Origin: Falsiroseomonas sp051433165
GTDB lineage: Bacteria > Pseudomonadota > Alphaproteobacteria > Acetobacterales > Acetobacteraceae
Direction of reading: 5' to 3'
Assembly (NCBI RefSeq): GCF_051433165.1
Contig: NZ_JBHMFS010000021.1
Location: 1-64,000 of the forward strand
Length of the DNA: 64,000 nt
Part shown: positions 32,504-40,190 of the stretch, piece after piece
Numbering within the stretch: the first letter of the stretch is position 1
How the letters are laid out: each line of letters begins with the position of its first letter
The notes under the pieces: generated by a model
Told to the model about the DNA's origin: nothing
Seen by the model: only the letters and a program-made list of their open reading frames with translations
Database searches by the model: none
Translations under genes and position numbers: made by a program

Positions 32504-34567
32504 TCAGCGGCCCATCGGCGCGCGCACCCTATCGCCCTCCGCCGGCTCCCGCCGCCACTGCCAGGCGATGAGGCCGAGGCCGACGACCAGGCCCGCCACG
32601 TCGGTGAAGGCTTCCGGCACCATGAGCGCGACGGCGGCGACGCCGGAGACCACCCGCAGCGGCAATGGCAGGGCCGCCTTGAACATCCAGCCCTCGGTCG
32701 CGCAGGCCAGCAGGAACACGCCGAGCATGGCGGTCGCCACGGCCTGCGCCACCTCCATCGTCTCGCCCTGGCCGAGCAGCGCCGGCGACATCCAGAACAT
32801 GTAGGGCACGATGAAGGTGGCGAGCCCGAGCTTCACCGCCTTCAGCGAGGTCTTCCACATATCGCCCCCCGCCATGCCCGCCGCCGCGAAGGAGGCGAGT
32901 GCGACAGGTGGCGTGATGGCCGAGAGCACGGCGAAGTAGAAGATGAACATATGCGCGGACAGCGCCGGCACGCCCATCTGGATCAGCCCGGGCGCCACCA
33001 CCGCGGCGGCGATGGCATAGGCCGCCGTGGTCGGCACACCCATGCCGAGGATGATCGCGACGAGCATGGCGAACAGCATGGCCAGAAGCGGCAGGCCGGA
33101 GGCCACTTCCAGCAGCAGGGAGGCGAAGCGGCCACCCACGCCGGTCAGGCCGATGACGCCGGCAACGATGCCCGCGGTGGCGCAGACGGCGATCAGCTGC
33201 ATCACCTCCCGCGCCGAGCCGGACAGCGCCTCGACAATGCCGCGGAACAGATCCACCACCGTGCCGACCAGCGCCTGGACGATGCCGGCGCGCTGTACCA
33301 TCAGATGGTGCAGCAGGAAGGTTACGGTCATGATGATCAGCGCCGAGGCAATGCCCCAGGCCGCGGCGCGGAAGGGCGAATAGCCGCTCAGCAGCACGGT
33401 GATCAGCACGACCAGCGGGGCCAGCATGTAGACCCGGCGCGCGAGGTCCAGAAGGCGCGGCAGCTCGTTCCAGGGCAGGCCATACAGCCGCGCCTTGCGC
33501 GCATGCAGGTCGCAATGGGTATAGACGGCAAAGTAGAACAGCAGCGCCGGGATCACGCCGGCCAGCGCGATCTCCGTATACGGCATGCCCAGCACCTCGG
33601 ACATGATGAAGGCGCCCGCGCCCATCACCGGCGGCGCCAACTGTCCGCCGGTGGAGGCCGTGGCTTCCACCGCGCCCGCGGTTTCCCGGTCATAGCCGCC
33701 GCGGCGCATCATCGGGATGGTGAAGGTGCCCGAGGCGACGACATTGGCCACCGAACTGCCGCTGACCGTGCCGAACATGAAGGAGGAGACCACCGCCACC
33801 TTCGCCTGCCCGCCCCGCGCCCAGCCCACCAGACCCATCGCCAGATCGTTGAAATACTCCCCGGCGCGGGAGGCCTGGAGGAAGGCGGCGAAGGTGACGA
33901 ACATGATGATGAAGGTGGACGACACCTGCACGATGGTGCCCAGCACGCCATTGTTGTTGAACAGCTCCACCAGCGCCTGCTCCAGCGGCACGCCGCGGTG
34001 GAACAGCAACCCCGGCATCCAGGGGCCGACGAAGCAATAGGCGATGAAGGTGCCGGCGATGATCGGCATGGCGAGGCCGGCGCTGCGGCGGGCGAATTCC
34101 ATGACGATCAGGATGCCGGCCGCAGCCACCACCAGGTCCCGCGTATTGGGGCCCATGAAGCTCCGCATCTCGATCCCGTCGCCGTCCAGCACGTAATGCG
34201 CGACGATCAGCAGGCAGGGGATCATCACCAGGAAGTCGTACCAGGGGACGGATTTGCCGGCTTGGCTGGCGGTGGGGGCGAACAGCGCGAAGCCGAGGAT
34301 GGCGCCCAGGAACACGTGCACCGCGCGCGCCACGGTCGGGTCCACCGGCATAACCAGCAGGATCCACATGTGCCACAGCACGAAGGCGGCCGCGGTGTAT
34401 TTCCAGAGGGCGCCCTGCCAGCCCACCAGGCTGCGGCGGAGGGAGGCGAATTCGGTATCGTCCACTGGCGCGACGGTCGCAGGCGCCCCGGCCCCGTCGC
34501 GTGCCAGCCCACCATCCACTGGGGGGACGGCCGAATCCGGCTGTCCCGGCTGTCCCGGCTGTTGCAT
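32504..34567 (-). CDS. TRAP transporter fused permease (DctQ-DctM type)
   Basis: 687 residues with roughly 16-18 membrane helices: an N-terminal DctQ-like part (about 45-190) fused to a DctM large permease (about 190-640; SSFMFGTVSGSSVANVVASG and GMGVPTTAAYAIAAAVVAP). This 4TM-12TM fused form is typical of TAXI-type TRAP systems that import organic acids with a sodium gradient. No TAXI solute receptor lies beside it, so its binding protein must be elsewhere. The start MQQPGQ avoids a poorly coding 26-codon extension. The first roughly 40 residues are low-complexity Gln/Pro/Gly. Confidence 0.92.
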   Translation of the reverse strand: MQQPGQPGQPDSAVPPVDGGLARDGAGAPATVAPVDDTEFASLRRSLVGWQGALWKYTAAAFVLWHMWILLVMPVDPTVARAVHVFLGAILGFALFAPTASQAGKSVPWYDFLVMIPCLLIVAHYVLDGDGIEMRSFMGPNTRDLVVAAAGILIVMEFARRSAGLAMPIIAGTFIAYCFVGPWMPGLLFHRGVPLEQALVELFNNNGVLGTIVQVSSTFIIMFVTFAAFLQASRAGEYFNDLAMGLVGWARGGQAKVAVVSSFMFGTVSGSSVANVVASGTFTIPMMRRGGYDRETAGAVEATASTGGQLAPPVMGAGAFIMSEVLGMPYTEIALAGVIPALLFYFAVYTHCDLHARKARLYGLPWNELPRLLDLARRVYMLAPLVVLITVLLSGYSPFRAAAWGIASALIIMTVTFLLHHLMVQRAGIVQALVGTVVDLFRGIVEALSGSAREVMQLIAVCATAGIVAGVIGLTGVGGRFASLLLEVASGLPLLAMLFAMLVAIILGMGVPTTAAYAIAAAVVAPGLIQMGVPALSAHMFIFYFAVLSAITPPVALASFAAAGMAGGDMWKTSLKAVKLGLATFIVPYMFWMSPALLGQGETMEVAQAVATAMLGVFLLACATEGWMFKAALPLPLRVVSGVAAVALMVPEAFTDVAGLVVGLGLIAWQWRREPAEGDRVRAPMGR

Positions 34568-34742
34568 TTTTATCGCCCCCCGTTTGGCAGTCAAACGAAA
34601 CGCCGGTCCCGTCAGGCGGAACCGGCGCTCAACGCCGTGCCGCATGCTGCAGGACGGCGCACATCACAGGGGCGTGATACTAATGCCGCCCATCAGGCCA
34701 GACAATAACCAAACCGCGCCTGGGAAAACCAGGGCGGGCGCC

Positions 34743-34769
34743 GGCCGGAACCCGCGAAGGGATCCGGCC
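34743..34769 (-). terminator. hairpin downstream of tatA
   Basis: The minus strand has GGCCGGA-tCCC-ttcgc-GGGt-TCCGGCC just after the tatA stop. A CCTGG-TTTTC-CCAGG hairpin follows about 15 bases later rather than an immediate T-run. It is a probable transcription end for tatA. Confidence 0.45.
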
Positions 34770-34777
34770 CGTGCGCG

Positions 34778-35047
34778 TCAGGCCGCCGGCCGGGACGGGT
34801 TCGCCGCCTGCGCCGTTGTGGTCTGCGCGCCCGGTGCTGCGATGGTGCCGGAGGGAGGCACCGGCGTCTGCGCCGCGGGGTCGGCCGCCATCGAGGCGTC
34901 CTTGCCCTCTTCGTCCTTGATGTTGGCCTTGAAGGACTTGATGCCCTTCGCAACGTCGCCCATCAGGCCGCTGATCTTGCCGCTGCCGAACAGCAGCAGG
35001 ATCACGAGCAGAACGACAAGCCAATGCCAGATGCTGAAAGAACCCAT
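34778..35047 (-). CDS. tatA: Sec-independent protein translocase subunit TatA
   Basis: 89 residues: short N-terminal membrane helix (IWHWLVVLLVILLLFGSGKI), then the amphipathic helix LMGDVAKGIKSFKANIKDEE, followed by a low-complexity Ala/Pro/Thr tail. It polymerises to form the pore for folded twin-arginine substrates. Ribosome site GAGG upstream of ATG. No tatB or tatC adjoins it, unlike many genomes where the genes form an operon. Several Bug receptors in the window have Tat-like signals. Confidence 0.93.
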   Translation of the reverse strand: MGSFSIWHWLVVLLVILLLFGSGKISGLMGDVAKGIKSFKANIKDEEGKDASMAADPAAQTPVPPSGTIAAPGAQTTTAQAANPSRPAA

Positions 35048-35504
35048 TGCGACGCCTCGATCCCGTGAGTGGCCCGCCCGTGGCAGGGGGCCGAATTGCC
35101 TCGGGCCGGAGAGTAATCCGCCCCGGCGTCTTCCGCAAACCGGACATGGCCTGCCGCATCGCCTGAGACAACCGGGGCAGGCCCGATTATCGGCAATCCC
35201 GGGTGCCGATAGGCCGGTGGCGGCCACGCTGACCAGCCGATGGCGTCATTATTTTTCGATAGCGGCGCTTGGGGGGTTGAAAACCCACCGGGCCACGATC
35301 ATGTCGCCGCCTGATCCGGGCCCCTCTGGCGGCTCGGGCGGCTGTGTGCGTCAAGCCCGCTGCCGCCCCCGCGATGTCGGATCGCCAGAGCCTGCCACGA
35401 CCCCGGCCCGGATCGTGACACCCGCGCCGGGGTGTCCCTTGTGAAGCTGAGAAAACCCGTCCCGCAAGGGCGGCGGCTTCCGTATGACCCGGAGCAAATA
35501 TTTC
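35048..35504. other. divergent intergenic region tatA-terC
   Basis: 457 bases without a gene I can support. It must contain promoters for both divergent genes; no sharp -35/-10 match was found. The right-hand end holds two consecutive hairpins before terC, annotated separately. A small GGGTT/AACCC stem is also present around 35270-35285. Confidence 0.4.
35417..35480 (+). promoter_or_regulatory. structured leader of terC
   Basis: Two stems precede terC: GACACCC-gcgccg-GGGTGTC (35417-35436), and GAAGC...GCTTC (35443-35480) enclosing CCCG...GGGCGG. TerC genes are often under the manganese yybP-ykoY riboswitch, but its conserved loop sequences were not recognised here. This is a candidate leader RNA of unknown type. 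Confidence 0.35.
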
Positions 35505-36542
35505 ATGGAATTTCTACTGCTGGAATGGGTCGGGAAACCGGTCTGGATGTGGCTGGGCTTCCTCGCCATCGTCCTGGCGTTGCTCACCTTCGATCTCGGC
35601 GTCCTCAACAAGAAGGACAAGGAGATGGGCATCAGCGAGAGCCTCTGGCTCTCGGTTTTCTACATCAGCTTTGCCGTGCTGTATGGCGGCGCCATCTGGT
35701 GGGCCTATGAGGCCGGGCACATCACGACCGAAGACGGCACCCATGCCGGCGTGACCTTCTTCACCGGCTTCTTCATCGAGAAGGCGCTGTCGATCGACAA
35801 TGTCTTCGTCATCAGCCTGATCTTCGGCTTCTTCGCCATCCCCCGGAAATACCAGTACCGCGCCCTGCTCTGGGGCATCCTGGCGGTGATCGTGCTGCGC
35901 GGCCTGATGATCGGCATCGGCGCGGCGCTGGTACAGGAATATGAGTGGCTGCTGTTCATCTTCGGCGCCTTCCTGATCGGCACCGGCATCAAGATGATGG
36001 TGGTGCCGGAAGGCGATGCCGATATCTCGAAGAACCCGGTGGTGCGCTTCCTGAGGCGCCACATGCGGGTCTCGGACGAGCTGCACGACCAGAAGTTCTT
36101 TGTCCGCAAGCCGGACCCGAAGACCGGCAAGATCGTCACCTGGGCGACGCCGCTGTTCCTGGCGCTGGTCGTCATCAACCTGGCGGACCTGGTCTTCGCG
36201 GTGGACAGCGTGCCTGCGATCTTCGCCATCACGACGGACACCTTCATCGTCTACACCGCCAACATCATGGCGATCCTCGGCCTGCGCGCACTGTATTTCG
36301 CGCTGTCGGCCATGGTGCACCGCTTCCACTACCTGAAGTATGCACTGGCCATGGTGCTTGTGTTCATCGGCGCGAAAATCTTCTGGAACCAGATCTTCGG
36401 CAAGCTGGACCCGGCCATTTCGCTCGGCGTCACCGCGGCGCTGATCGCCTCCGGCGTGTTCTACTCCCTGTGGAAGACCCGCAACGAGCCGCCGGTGGAC
36501 AATGCGCTGGACGCCGAAAAGGCCGCCATCGAACGCGGCTGA
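35505..36542 (+). CDS. TerC family integral membrane protein
   Basis: 345 residues with about nine membrane helices. The TerC core shows acidic metal-site helices: FTGFFIEKALSIDNVFVISLIFGFF (about 85-110) and VINLADLVFAVDSVPAIFAIT (about 220-240). Family members export or deliver Mn2+ in the inner membrane, and some were named for tellurite resistance. The ATG at 35505 (MEFLLLEW) has CGGAG at suitable spacing; an ATG seven codons earlier is the alternative. It converges on a manganese catalase gene, which fits a manganese role. Confidence 0.9.
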   Translation: MEFLLLEWVGKPVWMWLGFLAIVLALLTFDLGVLNKKDKEMGISESLWLSVFYISFAVLYGGAIWWAYEAGHITTEDGTHAGVTFFTGFFIEKALSIDNVFVISLIFGFFAIPRKYQYRALLWGILAVIVLRGLMIGIGAALVQEYEWLLFIFGAFLIGTGIKMMVVPEGDADISKNPVVRFLRRHMRVSDELHDQKFFVRKPDPKTGKIVTWATPLFLALVVINLADLVFAVDSVPAIFAITTDTFIVYTANIMAILGLRALYFALSAMVHRFHYLKYALAMVLVFIGAKIFWNQIFGKLDPAISLGVTAALIASGVFYSLWKTRNEPPVDNALDAEKAAIERG

Positions 36543-36543
36543 T

Positions 36544-36578
36544 AAAAAAGGGCCGGCCACCCTTGCGGGTGCCGACCC
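36544..36578 (-). terminator. rho-independent terminator of manganese catalase
   Basis: On the minus strand a GC-rich stem (GGGTCGGCACCC-gcaa-GGGTGGCCGGCCC, one mismatch and one bulge) is followed by six Ts (36549-36544). It sits in the 54-bp gap between the convergent terC and catalase genes. It ends catalase transcription; in the plus direction there is no T-run. Confidence 0.8.
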
Positions 36579-36596
36579 TACTGGTCAGGCCGCCAT

Positions 36597-37520
36597 TCAG
36601 ATCTTGGCGGTCAGCTTCCGGGCGATCTCGAACATCTCCTCCGGCGCATAATCCGGCGTGAAGGCGGAGGGTACGCCAACAAGCTGGTGGATCTTGCCAC
36701 CCTCCGGCATGCCGTCCACCACCTCCAGCTCACCCGGCGGGTCGCCCGGCAGCGCCGTCTCGCCCTGGCCCCAGATCGACGATATTTCCTTGTAGTCGTT
36801 CGGGCTGAAGCGATAGAGCCGGCGGTGCGAACCCTCATCCAGATACTTCTGGCATTCGGGGATGTTCGCCAGGTTGATGTTCGGCGTCGGCAACATCTTG
36901 TGGATGTCCACGCCGGTCAGCTGCTGCAGCGCCAGCCCATAGGCGTGCGCGTGCACGGAACCGCGCACCAGCAGGTAGCCACAGACTTCCCGCGCGGTCG
37001 GGTCCTTCACCGTCTCATACACCCGCAGCTTGTGCAGCCGCGCGCCGCATTCCAGGTGGAAATTGTGCAGCAGGTCCACCACCACATTGCCCGTGGTGGT
37101 CACCATGTCCGTGTTCCAGGACAGGCCGTTGCTGTTCACCGGCACGGAGCCGCCACCATGGGAATAGAAGGCCGCCGCCAGGCGGATATCCTTCATGTCG
37201 GCAAATGGCGCGCCGGAGATGTCGCCGCCATCGCCGGTGTCGTCACCCTCGCTGTCCGGGCCGTTGTTCAGCATGGCGACGCCGTTGCTGACCAGTTCCA
37301 GATGCCCCAGCTCCTCCGCCGTGATGCTGGCGACCAGGCTGTAGAAGGGGCGCAGCTTGGATTTGCTGCGGAAGTTGAAGCTCTGGAACAGGTAGTTCCC
37401 GAGGGTGGACATCTCGCCATACTTGCCGCCGAGCAGCTCCTGCAATGCGGCGGCCTCGTTGGGATCCTGCCGCTTGGGCGGCGGCAATTCGGTCTGCAGC
37501 TTGTCGATGCGAAGGAACAT
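36597..37520 (-). CDS. manganese (non-heme) catalase
   Basis: 307-residue ferritin-like enzyme with a dimanganese centre that disproportionates H2O2. Metal-binding helices are visible: Glu in EMSTLGNYLFQSFNF, SITAEELGHLELVSNGVAML (ExxH), NFHLECGARLHKLRVYE and GYLLVRGSVHAHAYGLAL. There is no signal peptide, so it is cytoplasmic. It faces the TerC gene with a terminator between them. Manganese supply and a manganese enzyme side by side suggest a shared oxidative-stress or Mn response (inference). Confidence 0.95.
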   Translation of the reverse strand: MFLRIDKLQTELPPPKRQDPNEAAALQELLGGKYGEMSTLGNYLFQSFNFRSKSKLRPFYSLVASITAEELGHLELVSNGVAMLNNGPDSEGDDTGDGGDISGAPFADMKDIRLAAAFYSHGGGSVPVNSNGLSWNTDMVTTTGNVVVDLLHNFHLECGARLHKLRVYETVKDPTAREVCGYLLVRGSVHAHAYGLALQQLTGVDIHKMLPTPNINLANIPECQKYLDEGSHRRLYRFSPNDYKEISSIWGQGETALPGDPPGELEVVDGMPEGGKIHQLVGVPSAFTPDYAPEEMFEIARKLTAKI

Positions 37521-37649
37521 GGGCGTTCTCCCGTAGGGTATACAGGACGAACGGCATCGGCGGCTTGCAGTTCTTTACGAGTGCCAGTGGATCAGCGCGG
37601 GCGTCAGCCGCGCGCGTCACCTGTTCGTGGTGACGCGCGCGGGTGCATT

Positions 37650-37715
37650 AGGCATCCATGCGGATGGCCGTTCAGGCATCCATGCGGATGGTCCGCTTAG
37701 GCATCCATGCGGATG
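37650..37715. repeat. three 17-bp repeats at the 3' end of a Bug gene
   Basis: AGGCATCCATGCGGATG occurs at 37650, 37674 and 37699, at 24-25 bp spacing. The third copy encodes the last codons and TAA stop of the adjoining Bug gene (minus strand, IRMDA-stop); the other two repeat that 3' end downstream, each also ending in a stop. Each copy is palindromic (CATCC-atgc-GGATG), so it can form a small hairpin. Confidence 0.8.
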
Positions 37716-38674
37716 CCGAGGCGCCGGATCATGCCGCCCCAGCGATCCGTTTCCTCCGCCAGGAAGGCGGCGGCCTCGTCCGGGCCGGTCGCCATCACCT
37801 CGAAGCCCGCGGTTTCCAGCCGCTGACGCCCGGCGGGGTCGCGCAGGCCCTTCTGCGCTTCCGCGGCCAAGCGGGCGATGCGCTCGGGCGGCGTGTTGGC
37901 CGGCGCCACCATGATCTGCCAGCCATAGGATTCCGCATTCGCCATGCCCTGTTCGGCCAGCGTCGGCACATCCGGCGTCAGCCAGAACCGGTCCTTGGAC
38001 GTCACGGCCAGCGCCCGGATGCTGCCATCCCGCACCTGGCCCATCACCGCGGCGGTGGTCACCACCATCGCCTGGATGCGTCCGGCGACGAGGTCCAGTG
38101 TCGCATCCGGGAAACCGCGATAGGGCACATGCAGCATCTCCAGCCCGCCGGCCTTGGCCATCAGGTCGATCATGCCGAGATGCCCGCCCGAGCCCGGACC
38201 CACCGTGCCAAAGGCCAGCTTGCCCGGATTGGCGCGCACATGCGCCACGAAGCTGGCGAGGTCCGTGGCCGGCAGGTCCTTGTTCACCACCAGGAATTGC
38301 GGCCCGCGCACCAGCAGCGACACCGCCTTAAGGTCCCGCACCGGGTCGTAGGGCAGATTGGCGAACAGCGCCGGCGCGGTGGAAAGTGGGCCGTTGATCG
38401 ACAGGCCGATGGTGTGGCCATCCGTCGCCTTGGCCACCGCATCCGTGCCGATATTGCCACCCGCCCCGGCACGGTTCTCCACCACCACCGGCTGACCGAG
38501 CGCGGTCGCCAGATGCGCCGTGACCACGCGCCCGGTCAGGTCCGGGCTGGAGCCGGCCGGGAAGGGCACGATGAAGCGCACCGGGCGCTCCGGCCAGTTC
38601 GCTTGCGCGCGCGCCGACAGGATGGGGGCAGTGGCGAGGCTGGCGGCCATCAGGCCGCGGCGGGTCAGGGTCAT
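37697..38674 (-). CDS. Bug/TctC family receptor
   Basis: 325 residues: a twin-arginine-like signal (LTRRGLMAASLATAPILSARA), then WPERPVRFIVPFPAGSSPDLTGRV, VVENRAGAGGNIGTDAVAKATDG and LHVPYRGFPDATLDLVAGRI. It is a periplasmic solute receptor for a small carboxylate. There is no tctA/tctB nearby and no coupled enzyme; the neighbours are a CHAP lipoprotein and manganese catalase. The end of the gene lies within a three-copy repeat. Confidence 0.9.
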   Translation of the reverse strand: MTLTRRGLMAASLATAPILSARAQANWPERPVRFIVPFPAGSSPDLTGRVVTAHLATALGQPVVVENRAGAGGNIGTDAVAKATDGHTIGLSINGPLSTAPALFANLPYDPVRDLKAVSLLVRGPQFLVVNKDLPATDLASFVAHVRANPGKLAFGTVGPGSGGHLGMIDLMAKAGGLEMLHVPYRGFPDATLDLVAGRIQAMVVTTAAVMGQVRDGSIRALAVTSKDRFWLTPDVPTLAEQGMANAESYGWQIMVAPANTPPERIARLAAEAQKGLRDPAGRQRLETAGFEVMATGPDEAAAFLAEETDRWGGMIRRLGIRMDA

Positions 38675-38737
38675 GGCGGGTTCCTCGATGCTTGTTGGGG
38701 CGGAGAATGCCCGCTGCGTGCGTGTGCGGAAAGACCT

Positions 38738-39235
38738 TCAGCCGCCGGCGTAGCTGCGGCCGGCATGGATGAAGCCATGTGCCGGAAACTCGGTATTCCC
38801 GAGCGCGCCAATGGGCGGATACCACACCCGGACGCGCGACCAGTCATTGCGGGGCGAGACATCGACCACCCGCTGGCCCGTCATGATCCGCCCGCGCGCC
38901 GCCCCCGTCGCCCAATTGGCGTGGTCCACCAGGATTTCGCGGCGGCCAACCACACGGGCCACCACGGCGACGTGGCCTGCCCGCATGCGGGGCGTGCGGC
39001 CGATGACCAGCACGCTGCCGGGCCGCGGTGCCGCACCGCGGTCATACCGCCCGGCCGCCGCGTCCCACCACCGCCAGGCATCCCCGGACAACCCGATGCC
39101 GGACCGCGCCCGGGCATAGGGCACGCAGGAAATCGGCTCGCCCAGATGCGGCCGCAGCGGCGTCAGCGCGGCGGTCTGCCCGCCGCCACAGGCCGCGAGC
39201 GTCAGCAACATCAGCATGGCAAGAACGGCGCGCAT
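38738..39235 (-). CDS. CHAP-domain lipoprotein (putative cell-wall amidase)
   Basis: 165 residues. The N-terminal lipobox MLLTLAACGGG places it as a lipoprotein on the envelope. The CHAP domain follows, with the likely catalytic Cys in ISCVPYARARSGIGLSGDAWRWWD (about 37) and His in RAGHVAVVARVVG (about 89). CHAP enzymes cut peptide or amide bonds in peptidoglycan. The start ATG 39235 gives a correctly spaced signal; the longer frame upstream is antisense to the HMG-CoA lyase gene. Substrate is inferred from the family. Confidence 0.83.
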   Translation of the reverse strand: MRAVLAMLMLLTLAACGGGQTAALTPLRPHLGEPISCVPYARARSGIGLSGDAWRWWDAAAGRYDRGAAPRPGSVLVIGRTPRMRAGHVAVVARVVGRREILVDHANWATGAARGRIMTGQRVVDVSPRNDWSRVRVWYPPIGALGNTEFPAHGFIHAGRSYAGG

Positions 39236-39275
39236 GGCCTTGAAACTAGCAAAGGCGCCGGCAGGAAGCGAGACG

Positions 39276-40190
39276 TTACGCGGCCAAACGCGCCGCCGGC
39301 ACCGCCCGCATCCGCCCGCCCGGCAGCGCGCCCGGAATCGCCGCCGCGTAATCGGCGGCCGCCAGCAGCGCCGGCCAATCCACGCCCGTCGAAACGTCCA
39401 TCCGCTGGAACAGCCAGGCGACGTCCTCGGTCGCCACATTGCCCGTGGCCCCCGGCGCGAAGGGGCAGCCACCCAGACCGCCCGCCGCAGTATCAAAGAC
39501 CCGGCAACCGGCCTCCCACGCCGCGGCGCAATTCGCCACGCCAAGGCCGTAGGTGTCGTGGCCGTGGAAGGCGAAGCGCGGCCGGCCATCCGCGTCCGGC
39601 CAGCTTCGGATCGCATGCGCCAGCACCCGGCGCACCTGGTCGGGCGCGGCATTGCCGGTGGTGTCGCAGATGCTGATCTCGATGCCCTGGTCCAGCGCCT
39701 GCACGCGCTCCACCCAATCCAGCGCGTCTTCCTCCGGCACCACACCCTCGAACGGGCAGTGGAAGGCGCAGGACAGGTTGAAGCGCACCTTCATCCCGGC
39801 TGCCACGGCATCCGCGACAATGCTCGACAGATCGAGAAAACTGTCCATCCGGCTGCGATTCACATTGGCCTTGTTGTGGCTTTCCGTGACCGACATGAAG
39901 ACGCCGACCCGATGCGCGCCGGCCGCCTTCGCCATCTCGAACCCGCGCCGGTTCGGCGCCAGCACCGTGCATTCCAGCCCGGGCAAGGCTAGTGCCGCTT
40001 CCAGCACCGCACCGGTATCGGCCATCTGCGGCACCGCCTTCGGGCTGACGAAGGACCCGATTTCCATCCGCCGCAGCCCGGCCGCATGCAGCCGGCGGAC
40101 CAGTTCGATCTTGGTCTCCGTCGGCACGAAGGGGCCGATCGATTGCAGCCCGTCGCGCGGTGCGACTTCCGAGATCACGGCGCTATGCAT
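39276..40190 (-). CDS. hydroxymethylglutaryl-CoA lyase family enzyme
   Basis: 304-residue DRE-TIM metallolyase that splits HMG-CoA to acetyl-CoA and acetoacetate, or a related acyl-CoA such as citramalyl-CoA. Present are EVAPRDGLQ (catalytic RDG), SFVSPKAVPQMADT, SCAFHCPFEG, the metal-ligand stretch FHGHDTYGLGVANC, and the catalytic loop Cys in AAGGLGGCPFAPGATGNVATED. The start MHSAV overlaps the CoA-transferase stop by 8 bp. With the CoA-transferase it makes an activate-then-cleave pair for a branched C5-C6 acid; leucine degradation or itaconate use are possible. Confidence 0.9.
   Translation of the reverse strand: MHSAVISEVAPRDGLQSIGPFVPTETKIELVRRLHAAGLRRMEIGSFVSPKAVPQMADTGAVLEAALALPGLECTVLAPNRRGFEMAKAAGAHRVGVFMSVTESHNKANVNRSRMDSFLDLSSIVADAVAAGMKVRFNLSCAFHCPFEGVVPEEDALDWVERVQALDQGIEISICDTTGNAAPDQVRRVLAHAIRSWPDADGRPRFAFHGHDTYGLGVANCAAAWEAGCRVFDTAAGGLGGCPFAPGATGNVATEDVAWLFQRMDVSTGVDWPALLAAADYAAAIPGALPGGRMRAVPAARLAA

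Noticed and set aside
32951..34708. 585-codon open frame opposite the TRAP permease
   Set aside because: Its composition (Gly, Asp, His, Arg rich) is that of an antisense shadow, and the minus strand clearly encodes membrane helices.
35417..35480. yybP-ykoY manganese riboswitch before terC
   Set aside because: Stems are present but the conserved loop sequences of that class were not recognised, so only a generic structured leader is reported.
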